64,000 nucleotides of DNA from Pseudomonas sp. Root562 (GTDB lineage Bacteria > Pseudomonadota > Gammaproteobacteria > Pseudomonadales > Pseudomonadaceae), in contig NZ_LMGK01000026.1 in NCBI RefSeq assembly GCF_001427125.1, positions 51,813 through 115,812 on the forward strand. The letters run 5' to 3'. The position numbers and the translations under genes were made by a program. Each line of letters begins with the position of its first letter. Positions within the stretch are counted from its first letter, which is position 1. Below are positions 49,444 through 57,748 of this stretch, piece by piece. Under the pieces are notes generated by a model. The model had not been told where the DNA came from and did no database searches. It was given only the letters and a program-made list of their open reading frames with translations.

Positions 49444-50127
49444 TCAGTGCCCCATGAGCCAATGCTGGTGCGGTCCCGGCAAGGTCCAGATACCAAACAG
49501 CATGACCAGCAGCCCACCGGCCATGCGTATGCTGCGCTTGCGCAACAACGCGGTCACCCGTTCAGCCGCCAGCCCGGTGGCCAGCAGCACCGGCCACGTT
49601 CCCAGCCCGAATGCCAGCATCAATAAGGCACTGTCCAGGGCATTGCCCTGACTGGCCGACCACAGCAAGGTGCTGTAAACCAGGCCGCACGGCAGCCAGC
49701 CCCAGAGCGCGCCCAGCAGCAGCGCACGGGGAAGGCTCGACACCGGCAGCAGTGTGTTGGCAATCGGCTGGATATGCCGCCAGAGGCCACGACCGAGACT
49801 TTCAATGCGCGTCAGGCCGCTCCACCAGCCCGCCAGGTACAAACCCATCGCAATCAGCAACAACCCGGCAAGGAGTCGCAGGAACATTGCCGCCGGGCTG
49901 TTGGCCACGGCCCAGCCGGCCAGGCCGATCAACAGTCCTGCGGTGGCGTAGCTGAGGATTCGTCCAAGGTTGTAGGCCAGCAGCAGGCGAAAGCGACGAC
50001 TGCGTTGTTCCTTGGGAATCGCCAGGGTCAGCGCGCCCATCAGGCCGCCGCACATGCCCAGGCAATGGCCACCACCGAGCAGACCGAGAATCAGAGCAGA
50101 CACCAACAGTGGCGCCAATTCAAGCAT
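49444..50127 (-). CDS. SafE/TauE-like membrane protein of the cco assembly locus
   Basis: A 227-residue inner-membrane protein with six hydrophobic segments. GLLGGGHCLGMCGGLMGALTLAI near the N-terminus has the paired cysteines (HCLGMC) of the copper-related subgroup called CcoS-adjacent SafE/TauE or DUF2. WGWLPCGLVYSTLL repeats a similar half. This subgroup lies in cbb3 gene clusters and is implicated in copper transfer; the mechanism is not established. It overlaps ccoS by 8 bases. Confidence 0.82.
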   Translation of the reverse strand: MLELAPLLVSALILGLLGGGHCLGMCGGLMGALTLAIPKEQRSRRFRLLLAYNLGRILSYATAGLLIGLAGWAVANSPAAMFLRLLAGLLLIAMGLYLAGWWSGLTRIESLGRGLWRHIQPIANTLLPVSSLPRALLLGALWGWLPCGLVYSTLLWSASQGNALDSALLMLAFGLGTWPVLLATGLAAERVTALLRKRSIRMAGGLLVMLFGIWTLPGPHQHWLMGH

Positions 50128-50338
50128 GGGGCGGAGCCTTGTCGTCGGGTTTGGCCGGATGGCCGCTGGCCTCGTCGACCGCAGCGGTGTGATTCGGGTC
50201 CTGGTCATCGAACAGGATGCTGTGGGCCGGGCCGTCGAGGTCGTCGTACTGACCGCTGTCGACCGCCCAGAAGAAAATGTACACAGCGATGGCCACGATC
50301 AGCAGTGCGGCCGGGATCATCACGTAGAGAGCTGGCAT
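50120..50338 (-). CDS. ccoS: cbb3 oxidase maturation protein CcoS
   Basis: A 72-residue protein with one N-terminal membrane helix (MPALYVMIPAALLIVAIAVYIFFWAV) and a soluble acidic tail (DSGQYDDLDGPAHSILFDD), the standard CcoS pattern. ATG 50338 begins exactly at that helix; the frame is open for 33 more codons upstream without similarity. CcoS is required for full insertion of the oxidase cofactors. It overlaps the downstream SafE-like gene by 8 bases and follows ccoI by 22. Confidence 0.9.
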   Translation of the reverse strand: MPALYVMIPAALLIVAIAVYIFFWAVDSGQYDDLDGPAHSILFDDQDPNHTAAVDEASGHPAKPDDKAPPHA

Positions 50339-50360
50339 CTGGACTCCATGCCCGCGCGGC

Positions 50361-52811
50361 TCAGGCCGGCAGCGGGCGGGTTTCTGGCGTGGCGTCGGCA
50401 CCTTGTACACCCGGCAGGCGAGTGAGGCGCAGCGCATTGAGCACCACGGTCAACGAACTGATCGACATGCCGACGGCAGCCCACACTGGCGTAATCCAGC
50501 CGAGGGCGGCGAACGGCAACATGAGGCCATTGTACAACCCGGCCCACAACAGGTTCTCGATGATTACCCGTCGGGTGCGCCGTGCCAGGCTGAAGGCTTG
50601 CACCAAGGCATCGAGGCGATTGGACAGCAGCACCGCATCGGCGCTGGTTTTTGCCAGGTCAGTGGCCGAACCCATGGCGACGCTGATGTCCGCCGCCGCC
50701 AGCACGGGTACATCGTTGACGCCATCGCCGAGCATCAGCACTTTGCGGCCGTCCCTGTGCAATTGTTGCAGGACTTGCAGTTTGTCGTCCGGACGCAAGC
50801 CGCCTCGGGCTTCATCGATGCCGAGTTCGGCAGCCACGCTGGCAACCATCGGCGAGCTGTCGCCGGACAACAGCAAGGTGCGCCAGCCACGGGCCTTGCA
50901 TGCCGTCAGCAGGGCAGCGGCATCGGCGCGCAGCCGGTCGTCGAGGACAAACCAGGCCAACGGCCCGTGACGGTTACCGAGCAACAACCATTGGCCGGCT
51001 TCGTCGGGCATCACTGGCACGCCAACGCCGCTGAGTTCGCAGACAAAACCGGGGTGGCCGATCCGCAATCGTTGATCGCCGACCACGCCTTCCAGGCCAA
51101 GCCCCGGCGTGCTGTGGACTTCTTCAGCGGCCAACGGTGCGCGGCCAAACGCACGGGCGATCGGGTGTTCAGAGCGGTTTTCCAGTGCGGCGGCGAGCGC
51201 CAGGCACTGGTCGCTGTCGAGGTCGCCGAGCGGGCGAATCGAACGCAGAGTCAGACGTCCTTCGGTGAGGGTGCCGGTCTTGTCGAATATCACCGTATCG
51301 ATCTGGTTCAAGCCTTCCAGAACGTGACCACGGGTCAGCAGCAAGCCGAGTTTGTGCAAGGTGCCGGTCGCTGCGGTAAGGGCGGTCGGCGTGGCCAGGG
51401 ACAACGCGCAAGGGCAGGTCGCGACCAGCATCGCCAGCACGATCCAGAACGCCCGCGACGAATCCAGTTCCCACCACAGCAGGCCGATGGCCGCTGCCGC
51501 GATCAGCGACAGCAACAGGAACCATTGCGCGGCGCGGTCGGCAATTTCCGCCAGGCGCGGTTTTTCCGCTTGCGCCCGATCAAGCAAACGCACGATGGCA
51601 GAGAGCCGGGTGTCCTGGCCGAGCGCCTGGACTTCGACGGTCAGTGCGCCTTCAACGTTAAGGGTGCCAGCGGTGACTGCATCGCCCGGGGTGCGGGCCT
51701 GCGGCAGGTATTCTCCGGTCAACAGCGACTCATCGACACTCGACTGGCCGTCGAGGATCCTGCCATCGGCGGGCAGCACAGCGCCTGGATGCACCAGCAC
51801 CTGATCGCCCACTTGCAGTTCACTCAACAGGATCCGTTCGCTCTGGCCGTCAGCGCTTAGCCGCAAACACGAAGCGGGCAGCAAATTGACCAGTTGTGCA
51901 GTGGCGGCGGCCGTGCGTTCGCGGGCGCGTCGTTCAAGATAGCGCCCGGCCAGCAGGAACAGCGCGAACATGCCGACCGCATCGAAATACAGCTCTCCGA
52001 CGCCGGTGATCGAGGTCCAGATCCCGGCGATGTAGGCGCTGCCAATTGCCAGCGACACTGAAACGTCCATGGTCAGGTGACGGGTGCGCAGGTCACGCAT
52101 GGCGCCCTTGAAGAATGGCGCGCAGCTGTAGAACACGATGGGGGTGGTGAGGAACAGCGCGACCCAGCGCAGGATGGTGTGCAGTTCGGGGCTGAGGTCG
52201 ATGTTGAATTCAGGCCAGGTGGCCATGGTTGCCATCATCGCCTGGAACCACAGCAGCCCGGCGACGCCAAGTTGGCGCAAAGCCAGGCGATTTTCACTGG
52301 CCAGTTGTTCGCTGGCGCGGTCGGCCTGATAAGGGTGGGCGACGTAACCGATGTAGCGCAGTTGGCTGAGTATTTTGCTCAGCGGCAGTTGAGCGTCGGC
52401 CCAGCGCACGTGCAGCCGATGGTTCGACAGATTCAAACGGGCTTCATCCACGCCGGGCAATGTGCGCAGGTGTTTCTCGATCAGCCAGCCGCAGGCCGCG
52501 CAGCTGATGCCTTCCATCAGCAGTGTGGTTTCGGCGAGTTCGCCTTGGTGGCGCACGAACGGTTGCTGCACATCGGCGCGGTCATACAACGCCAGTTCGT
52601 CCACCAACTGCACCGGCAAGGCTTCGGGGTTGGCCGAGGCTTCGCTGCGATGCTGGTAATAGCTTTCCAATCCGCCGGCGACGATGGCTTCGGCCACCGC
52701 CTGGCAACCCGGGCAGCAGAACTCGCGTGGCTCCCCGAGCACGATGGCGGTGAAGCGGCTGCCGGGCGGGACGGGCAGGGCGCAGTGGTAGCAGGGAAGT
52801 GGAGTGGTCAT
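50361..52811 (-). CDS. ccoI: Copper-translocating P-type ATPase CcoI
   Basis: An 816-residue copper ATPase supplying the cbb3 oxidase. The N-terminus has zinc-finger-like cysteines (CYHC, CCPGC), then a heavy-metal domain with C104-A-A-C107. Eight membrane segments include the metal-conducting CPC (TCPCALSLATPTAL). DKTGTL carries the phosphorylated aspartate and MLGDGVNDVPVL the hinge. It is the ccoI/FixI type. ATG 52811 begins the known N-terminus; another ATG at 52823 would add four residues. It sits between ccoH and ccoS, with a REP pair between it and ccoH. Confidence 0.93.
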   Translation of the reverse strand: MTTPLPCYHCALPVPPGSRFTAIVLGEPREFCCPGCQAVAEAIVAGGLESYYQHRSEASANPEALPVQLVDELALYDRADVQQPFVRHQGELAETTLLMEGISCAACGWLIEKHLRTLPGVDEARLNLSNHRLHVRWADAQLPLSKILSQLRYIGYVAHPYQADRASEQLASENRLALRQLGVAGLLWFQAMMATMATWPEFNIDLSPELHTILRWVALFLTTPIVFYSCAPFFKGAMRDLRTRHLTMDVSVSLAIGSAYIAGIWTSITGVGELYFDAVGMFALFLLAGRYLERRARERTAAATAQLVNLLPASCLRLSADGQSERILLSELQVGDQVLVHPGAVLPADGRILDGQSSVDESLLTGEYLPQARTPGDAVTAGTLNVEGALTVEVQALGQDTRLSAIVRLLDRAQAEKPRLAEIADRAAQWFLLLSLIAAAAIGLLWWELDSSRAFWIVLAMLVATCPCALSLATPTALTAATGTLHKLGLLLTRGHVLEGLNQIDTVIFDKTGTLTEGRLTLRSIRPLGDLDSDQCLALAAALENRSEHPIARAFGRAPLAAEEVHSTPGLGLEGVVGDQRLRIGHPGFVCELSGVGVPVMPDEAGQWLLLGNRHGPLAWFVLDDRLRADAAALLTACKARGWRTLLLSGDSSPMVASVAAELGIDEARGGLRPDDKLQVLQQLHRDGRKVLMLGDGVNDVPVLAAADISVAMGSATDLAKTSADAVLLSNRLDALVQAFSLARRTRRVIIENLLWAGLYNGLMLPFAALGWITPVWAAVGMSISSLTVVLNALRLTRLPGVQGADATPETRPLPA

Positions 52812-52832
52812 GTGTGTTGCCATGAAAACCAT

Positions 52833-52963
52833 TGTGGCGAGGGAGCTTGCTCCCGCTCGGCTGCGTAGCAGTCGCAAATCGGCGAACTCGCTGAGACTGA
52901 AAGGACCGGTCTGCAGGTTTTGGGCGCGCTTCGCGCCCCAGCGGGAGCAAGCTCCCTCGCCAC
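52833..52963. repeat. REP pair, family A, inverted, between ccoH and ccoI
   Basis: TGTGGCGAGGGAGCTTGCTC (from 52833) and its inverted copy (CTCCCTCGCCAC, to 52963) enclose about 80 bp. It lies in the ccoH-ccoI gap of an otherwise tight operon and would form a large structure in the mRNA, a plausible point of differential expression. Confidence 0.84.
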
Positions 52964-52985
52964 ATTTGATCGCATTCGCAGGTTA

Positions 52986-53525
52986 TTACTTCTTCAGGTC
53001 TTCCGCGCCCTGCAGGGGCTCGTCCCCGAGCAGCAGGTCCTTGTCATGGCTGACCAGTTCTTCTTCGAACATGCGCCAGATATGGTCGTCTTGGCTGCCC
53101 AGCAATTCGACAAAGCGGCGACCATCGATCTTGTCGCTCAACTGGCCGATGTAACGGCCCTGTTCGGTTTCGCTGCGGGTGAGGGTGATTTTGCGGTCTT
53201 TTTCCGGCTGGGTCGGCGAGATCAGGTTCAGCTCCAGGGTCTTGGGCTGGCTGTTGCCGCTCAGGCGCAGGTCGACTTCGCCGGTCACGTCATCCAGATG
53301 CACGCTGGCGCGCATCAACAGGGTTTGCGCCAATAATTCGCGATCCAGAGAGCGGTTGATGCCTTTGCCGGCTTCGTAATAGTTGTCGTTGACCAGGTTG
53401 TCCGGGTTGTTCACCGCAATGGTCACCATGGACAAGGTCAAGGCCACCGAGCAGGCCAGGATCCCGATGATGATCCATGGCCAGAGGTGCTTGTACCAGG
53501 GACTTGCGGCGTTTGCTGCGGACAT
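52986..53525 (-). CDS. ccoH: cbb3 oxidase assembly protein CcoH (FixH)
   Basis: A 179-residue protein with a single N-terminal membrane helix (PWIIIGILACSVALTLSMVTI) and a periplasmic FixH domain (NNPDNLVNDNYYEAGKGIN). ATG 53525 follows GAGA-rich sequence and starts 11 bp after ccoG. CcoH stabilises assembly intermediates of the oxidase. Confidence 0.9.
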   Translation of the reverse strand: MSAANAASPWYKHLWPWIIIGILACSVALTLSMVTIAVNNPDNLVNDNYYEAGKGINRSLDRELLAQTLLMRASVHLDDVTGEVDLRLSGNSQPKTLELNLISPTQPEKDRKITLTRSETEQGRYIGQLSDKIDGRRFVELLGSQDDHIWRMFEEELVSHDKDLLLGDEPLQGAEDLKK

Positions 53526-53536
53526 GATCACTTCTC

Positions 53537-54952
53537 TCAACGAATTTGTGGGCCGATGAATCGGCTCTTGGCTTCAACGTGGATGCTGGCGTCATCGGCA
53601 TCCTTGAGGATGAATTTCACCTCATTGGTGCTCGATGGCAGGTGTTCCGGCGCCACGGACAACTCGGCCGGCTGGCTGATGATGTCACCGGCCGCAACTT
53701 TGATCTCGCGTCGGCCTTGCAGCTTGAGATCCGGCAGGCCGGTGGCTTCAAGCACATACGTGTGGTCGCGCTGATCCTTGTTCATGATTTTCAGGCTGTA
53801 GACGTTTTCGATCCGGCCCTCGGCGTTCTCGCGGTACAGAACCCGGTCCTTGCTGACGTCGAAGCCCACCAGCGAGCGCATGAAGAACGCGGTCACCAGC
53901 AAGCTGATCATCGCCAGCAACACCACGGCATAGCCGATCAGGCGCGGACGCAGTTTATGGGTTTTCTGCCCGGACAGGTTGTGTTCGGTGGTGTAGCTGA
54001 TCAAGCCGCGCGGGTATTCCATTTTGTCCATGATGGCGTCGCAGGCATCGATGCAGGCGGCACAACCGATGCATTCGATTTGCAGGCCGTCGCGGATGTC
54101 GATGCCGGTCGGGCAGACCTGAACGCACATGGTGCAGTCGATGCAATCACCCAGGCCCTGAGCCTTGTAATCGATCCCTTTCTTGCGCGGGCCACGGCTT
54201 TCGCCACGGCGCGGGTCGTAGGAAACGATCAGCGTGTCCTTGTCGAACATCACGCTCTGGAAACGCGCGTACGGACACATGTAAATGCACACTTGCTCAC
54301 GCAGCCAACCGGCATTGCCGTAGGTGGCAAGGGTGAAGAAGGCTACCCAGAAATACGACCAGCCATCGGCCTCGCCGGTGAAGAAATCGATCACCAGTTC
54401 GCGGATCGGCGAGAAGTAGCCGACGAAGGTCATGCCAGTGACAAAGCCGATGAGCAGCCACAGGGTGTGCTTGCTGAATTTGCGCAGGAATTTGTTGGCG
54501 CCCATCGGCGCCTTGTCGAGCTTGATGCGCTGGTTACGGTCACCCTCGGTGACCTTTTCACACCACATGAAGATCCACGTCCACACACTTTGCGGACAGG
54601 TATAACCACACCAGACCCGGCCGGCATACACCGTGATAAAGAACAGGCCGAACGCGGCAATGATCAACATGCCAGACAGCAGGATGAAATCCTGAGGCCA
54701 GAAGGTCGCGCCGAAAATGAAGAATTTGCGTTCGGGCAGGTTCCACCAGACAGCCTGATGGCCACCCCAATTGAGCCAGACCGTACCGAAATACAACAGG
54801 AACAAAACGGCACCGCCGGCCATGCGCAGATTGCGGAACAGTCCGGTGAAGGCGCGGGTGTAGATCTTTTCTCGAGAGGCGTAGAGATCGACGCTGTTGT
54901 TCGCGTTCTTCGCGGGTGGAGTGACGTCGTGTACCGGAATCTGGTTGCTCAT
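53537..54952 (-). CDS. ccoG: cbb3 oxidase accessory protein CcoG (FixG, polyferredoxin)
   Basis: A 471-residue membrane iron-sulfur protein, reported to reduce copper for cbb3 oxidase assembly. Five to six membrane helices include WCGYTCPQSVW and VCIYMCPYARFQ with conserved cysteines. Two 4Fe-4S motifs follow: CIDCTMCVQVCP and CIGCAACIDACD. A soluble C-terminal Ig-like domain ends the protein. Two start ATGs (54955, 54952) are possible; GGGA spacing favours 54952. A partial Anr box lies 150 bp upstream. It heads ccoG-ccoH-ccoI-ccoS-SafE. Confidence 0.93.
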   Translation of the reverse strand: MSNQIPVHDVTPPAKNANNSVDLYASREKIYTRAFTGLFRNLRMAGGAVLFLLYFGTVWLNWGGHQAVWWNLPERKFFIFGATFWPQDFILLSGMLIIAAFGLFFITVYAGRVWCGYTCPQSVWTWIFMWCEKVTEGDRNQRIKLDKAPMGANKFLRKFSKHTLWLLIGFVTGMTFVGYFSPIRELVIDFFTGEADGWSYFWVAFFTLATYGNAGWLREQVCIYMCPYARFQSVMFDKDTLIVSYDPRRGESRGPRKKGIDYKAQGLGDCIDCTMCVQVCPTGIDIRDGLQIECIGCAACIDACDAIMDKMEYPRGLISYTTEHNLSGQKTHKLRPRLIGYAVVLLAMISLLVTAFFMRSLVGFDVSKDRVLYRENAEGRIENVYSLKIMNKDQRDHTYVLEATGLPDLKLQGRREIKVAAGDIISQPAELSVAPEHLPSSTNEVKFILKDADDASIHVEAKSRFIGPQIR

Positions 54953-55103
54953 CATTGCATCCCACGGCAGTGGACAAATGCCTCGGTCAGTACGTGCCGA
55001 CCGCGGTCAAAAAGAGGTGTTGCAGTGGCGCAATGATACGCCTGTCGCTCTAGCCCAAGGGTGCGACCTTTGGTCACGTTGGGAGAAATTAATCGATGGT
55101 GTA

Positions 55104-55117
55104 ATGACTTGAATCAA
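55104..55117 (-). promoter_or_regulatory. Candidate Anr box upstream of ccoG
   Basis: On the minus strand TTGATTCAAGTCAT has a perfect TTGAT half and a partial second half (GTCAT), 8 of 10 consensus positions. It lies about 150 bp before ccoG. I find no well-placed -10 for class II activation. Confidence 0.5.
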
Positions 55118-55157
55118 TTGACTTGTGAATTATGGACGGATTTGCGGCCGTTGGCGC

Positions 55158-55571
55158 TCAATCGGCCCATGGGTTTATCAACTGCACGCCACTGAACTGA
55201 AAATCACCGACATTGCGGGTAACCACGGTCAAACCATGAATCAGCGCAGTCGCTGCAATCAACGAGTCTGCTTCGTTTGCGCGATCCGGAACGTCCAAAC
55301 TGGCACATCGAAGGGCCACGGCAGCATCGATCGGCAGAATGCGGGCATCGAATGCCGGTAAGACATGACGCTTGAGCCAGGTGCGCAATATCTTTCCCTG
55401 AACGGCATCGCGACGCTCCATGCGGAGCACTCCGGTCTCCAGCTCCTTGAGGGTAATGGCTGAAATGAACATGCGTGAAGCGATAATGCCTTTGGCCCAG
55501 GCGACGACATTTGCGTCAGCCTGGGGTTTGCGAAGTTCGGAAATCACGTTGGTGTCGAGCAGGTACATCAA
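55158..55571 (-). CDS. PIN-domain toxin (VapC-like)
   Basis: A 137-residue PIN-domain ribonuclease. The conserved acidic residues are D6 (YLLDTNVISEL), E43 (TLKELETG), D102 (EADSLIAATA) and D123 (TRNVGDF). The gene overlaps the upstream antitoxin by 4 bases (ATGA), the usual toxin-antitoxin arrangement. VapC toxins cleave tRNA or rRNA to arrest growth; the target here is unknown. It lies between the ccoG promoter and the ccoP1 terminator, inside the cco locus. Confidence 0.9.
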   Translation of the reverse strand: MMYLLDTNVISELRKPQADANVVAWAKGIIASRMFISAITLKELETGVLRMERRDAVQGKILRTWLKRHVLPAFDARILPIDAAVALRCASLDVPDRANEADSLIAATALIHGLTVVTRNVGDFQFSGVQLINPWAD

Positions 55572-55825
55572 GACAAATCCACAGGGCGATGAGTGATCAC
55601 GGCACGCTCGGTTTCGAACTCGATATCTGCCGCTTCAGGCATGACCAGGAGTTCGACGATGTCGGCGTTGATGCCAGTGAGTTTTTGGTAGTCCTCAATG
55701 CTTAGCAGCACATGCGCCGGTTTGCCTCTGTCAGTGATGAAAACCGGCCCCTGGCGGGTGGCTTTTTTGGCACCACTTGTGTCCTGGTTGAATTCGCGGC
55801 TGGAAATGGTGGTGATGGCCATCAT
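55568..55825 (-). CDS. Phd/YefM-type antitoxin
   Basis: An 85-residue DNA-binding antitoxin. MAITTISSREFNQDTSGAKKATRQGPVFITDRGKPAHVLLSIEDYQKL is the Phd fold that binds DNA; the C-terminal acidic part (MPEAADIEFETERAVI) should wrap the PIN toxin. Two adjacent ATGs (55825, 55822) follow AGGAGGG. Stop and toxin start overlap (ATGA). Overlap and order indicate co-transcription and joint autoregulation. Confidence 0.9.
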   Translation of the reverse strand: MMAITTISSREFNQDTSGAKKATRQGPVFITDRGKPAHVLLSIEDYQKLTGINADIVELLVMPEAADIEFETERAVITHRPVDLS

Positions 55826-55850
55826 GTATGACCCTCCTGAATAAACTAAT

Positions 55851-55866
55851 GTAGAAACGTTACTAC
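55851..55866 (-). promoter_or_regulatory. Operator candidate of the toxin-antitoxin pair
   Basis: GTAGAAACGTTACTAC is a palindrome with 7 of 8 pairs matched, 26 bp before the antitoxin ATG. It is the likely binding site of the Phd antitoxin for autoregulation. Confidence 0.6.
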
Positions 55867-55914
55867 TATGCTGAGTGCCACGCAACCTTGATGTGGGAAA
55901 CACGTTGGCGACTC

Positions 55915-55950
55915 AAAAAAAAGGCCCTGTCAGATGACAGGGCCTTTTCG
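55915..55950 (-). terminator. Intrinsic terminator of ccoP1
   Basis: AAGGCCCTGTCA pairs with TGACAGGGCCTT around a two-base turn; on the minus strand it is followed by a run of eight T. It ends the inner cco operon about 20 bp after the ccoP1 stop and isolates it from the toxin-antitoxin genes. Confidence 0.93.
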
Positions 55951-55968
55951 TTGCATCAAGCGTTTCCC

Positions 55969-56952
55969 TTATTGGGCGTCCGCCGCTGGAGCCTTCTCTC
56001 CATGAGAGAGGCTATACACGTAAGCGGCCAGCAGATGAACCTTGTCGTTGCCTTGCATCGCGTCTTGCGCAGGCATCTGGCCCTGACGGCCGTAACGGAT
56101 GGTCTGCTGCAATTGAGCGAAGCTCGAGCCGTAGATGAACGCGCCCGGGTGAGTCAGGTCAGGCGCGCCCATGGCCGGAGTGCCTTTGCCTTGCGGGCCG
56201 TGGCACGCCACGCAGTTGGCGGCGAACAGCTTCTGGCCGGCAACCGGGTCAGCCTTGGCGCCTTCCGGCAGCTTGCGGCCATCGAGGTTGGTCAGGACAA
56301 ACGCCGCCACATCGGCAACGCCTTGCTCGCCAATCACTTCAGCCCACGCCGGCATGACTGCGTGACGGCCACCCATGATGGTGGTCTTGATCGTTTCCGG
56401 CTCGCCGCCCCAGCGCCAGTCGGCGTCGGTCAGGTTCGGGAAGCCGTAGGCGCCCTTGGCGTCGGAACCGTGGCAAACCGAGCAGTTGGAGGCAAACAGG
56501 CGGCCACCCATCTTCAGGGCTTGTGGGTCCTTGGCCACTTCTTCGATTGGCATGGAAGCGAACTTGGCGAAGATCGGGCCAAACTTGGCATCCGACTTGG
56601 CCATTTCCTTTTCCCACTCGTGAACGCCGGTCCAGCCGGTCTGGCCGTTGGCGAAAGCGGTCTGCTTCTCGTTGTCCAGGTAGTTGTAACCCGGCAGCAG
56701 GCCTTTCCAGTTGCCCAGGCCCGGGTACAGTACCAGGTAGCCGAGGGCGAAAATGATGGTGGCCACGAACAGCATGAACCACCATTTCGGCAACGGGTTG
56801 TCGTACTCCTCGATACCGTCGAAGGAGTGCCCAACCGTCTCTTCGGTGGACTCGGTGCGCTGGCCCTTGCGGGTCGACAGCAGCAGCCAGGTCAGGGAAA
56901 AGATCGTACCGAGACTGAGGACTGTGACGTACAGACTCCAGAATGTAGTCAT
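55969..56952 (-). CDS. ccoP: cbb3 oxidase diheme subunit CcoP (inner operon)
   Basis: A 327-residue c-type cytochrome anchored by an N-terminal helix and a second one near 55-75 (WWFMLFVATIIFALGYLVLY). Heme motifs are CSVCH and CVACH; the latter region continues GPQGKGTPAMGAPDLT with the methionine ligand MPAQ. It contains an extra stretch near residues 90-105 (NYLDNEKQTAFANGQT) absent from the CcoP of the outer operon. It overlaps ccoQ by 4 bases and is followed by a strong terminator. Confidence 0.95.
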   Translation of the reverse strand: MTTFWSLYVTVLSLGTIFSLTWLLLSTRKGQRTESTEETVGHSFDGIEEYDNPLPKWWFMLFVATIIFALGYLVLYPGLGNWKGLLPGYNYLDNEKQTAFANGQTGWTGVHEWEKEMAKSDAKFGPIFAKFASMPIEEVAKDPQALKMGGRLFASNCSVCHGSDAKGAYGFPNLTDADWRWGGEPETIKTTIMGGRHAVMPAWAEVIGEQGVADVAAFVLTNLDGRKLPEGAKADPVAGQKLFAANCVACHGPQGKGTPAMGAPDLTHPGAFIYGSSFAQLQQTIRYGRQGQMPAQDAMQGNDKVHLLAAYVYSLSHGEKAPAADAQ

Positions 56953-57134
56953 TCTTTGTTACTCCTAGAAGCTTGCTCGACGTGCTTGATGGCTTCGGGA
57001 TCATCCGCAAAAGGCAGCAAGGTCGCGTCTTCAAACTCTGACTTGCGCTTGGGGCTGAATACCCACAACGCCAGACCGATGAAGGCCACCATCACAACGA
57101 CGGTGCCCAGGCCACGAATCATCCCGATATCCAT
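56949..57134 (-). CDS. ccoQ: cbb3 oxidase small subunit CcoQ (inner operon)
   Basis: A 61-residue single-helix protein (GMIRGLGTVVVMVAFIGLALWVF) with the basic SPKRKSEFEDATLLPF tail typical of CcoQ, which stabilises the assembled oxidase. It overlaps ccoP by 4 bases and lies 5 bp after ccoO. Confidence 0.92.
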   Translation of the reverse strand: MDIGMIRGLGTVVVMVAFIGLALWVFSPKRKSEFEDATLLPFADDPEAIKHVEQASRSNKE

Positions 57135-57139
57135 TTAGA

Positions 57140-57748
57140 TCACCGTTTGCTTTTGATGATGGTGCCCAGGCCTTGCAGATAGGCCACCAGCGCGTCCATT
57201 TCGGTTTTGCCCTTCACAGCATCCTTGGCGCCGGCGATGTCTTCGTCGGTGTAAGGGACGCCGAGCGTGCGCAAGACTTCCATTTTCTTGGCGGTGTCTT
57301 TGCCGTCGAGCTTGTTTTCCACGAGGAACGGGTAGGCCGGCATTTTCGATTCCGGCACCACGTTGCGCGGGTTGTACAGGTGCGCACGCTGCCAGTCATC
57401 GGAGTAACGGCCGCCGACGCGGGCCAGGTCCGGACCGGTACGCTTGGAACCCCACAGGAACGGGTGGTCCCAAACGCTTTCACCGGCGACCGAGTAGTGG
57501 CCGTAGCGTTCGGTTTCAGCACGGAACGGGCGGATCATCTGCGAGTGGCAGCCGACACAACCGTTGGCGATGTAAACGTCCCGGCCTTCCAGTTCAAGGG
57601 CAGTGCGGGGCTTCATGCCCTCGACCGGCTTGTTGGTGACATCCTGGAAAAACAGCGGAACGATCTGGGTCAGGCCGCCGACACTGACGGCGATAACCAT
57701 GAAGAAGGCCAGCAGGCCAATATTCTTCTCGACTGCTTCATGCTTCAT
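57140..57748 (-). CDS. ccoO: cbb3 oxidase monoheme subunit CcoO (inner operon)
   Basis: A 202-residue membrane-anchored cytochrome c. One N-terminal helix (LLAFFMVIAVSVGGLTQIVPLFF), the heme motif CVGCH in GCVGCHSQMIRPF, and ESKMPAYPFLV with the axial methionine are present. It overlaps ccoN by 1 base (TGATG), so translation is coupled. Confidence 0.96.
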   Translation of the reverse strand: MKHEAVEKNIGLLAFFMVIAVSVGGLTQIVPLFFQDVTNKPVEGMKPRTALELEGRDVYIANGCVGCHSQMIRPFRAETERYGHYSVAGESVWDHPFLWGSKRTGPDLARVGGRYSDDWQRAHLYNPRNVVPESKMPAYPFLVENKLDGKDTAKKMEVLRTLGVPYTDEDIAGAKDAVKGKTEMDALVAYLQGLGTIIKSKR

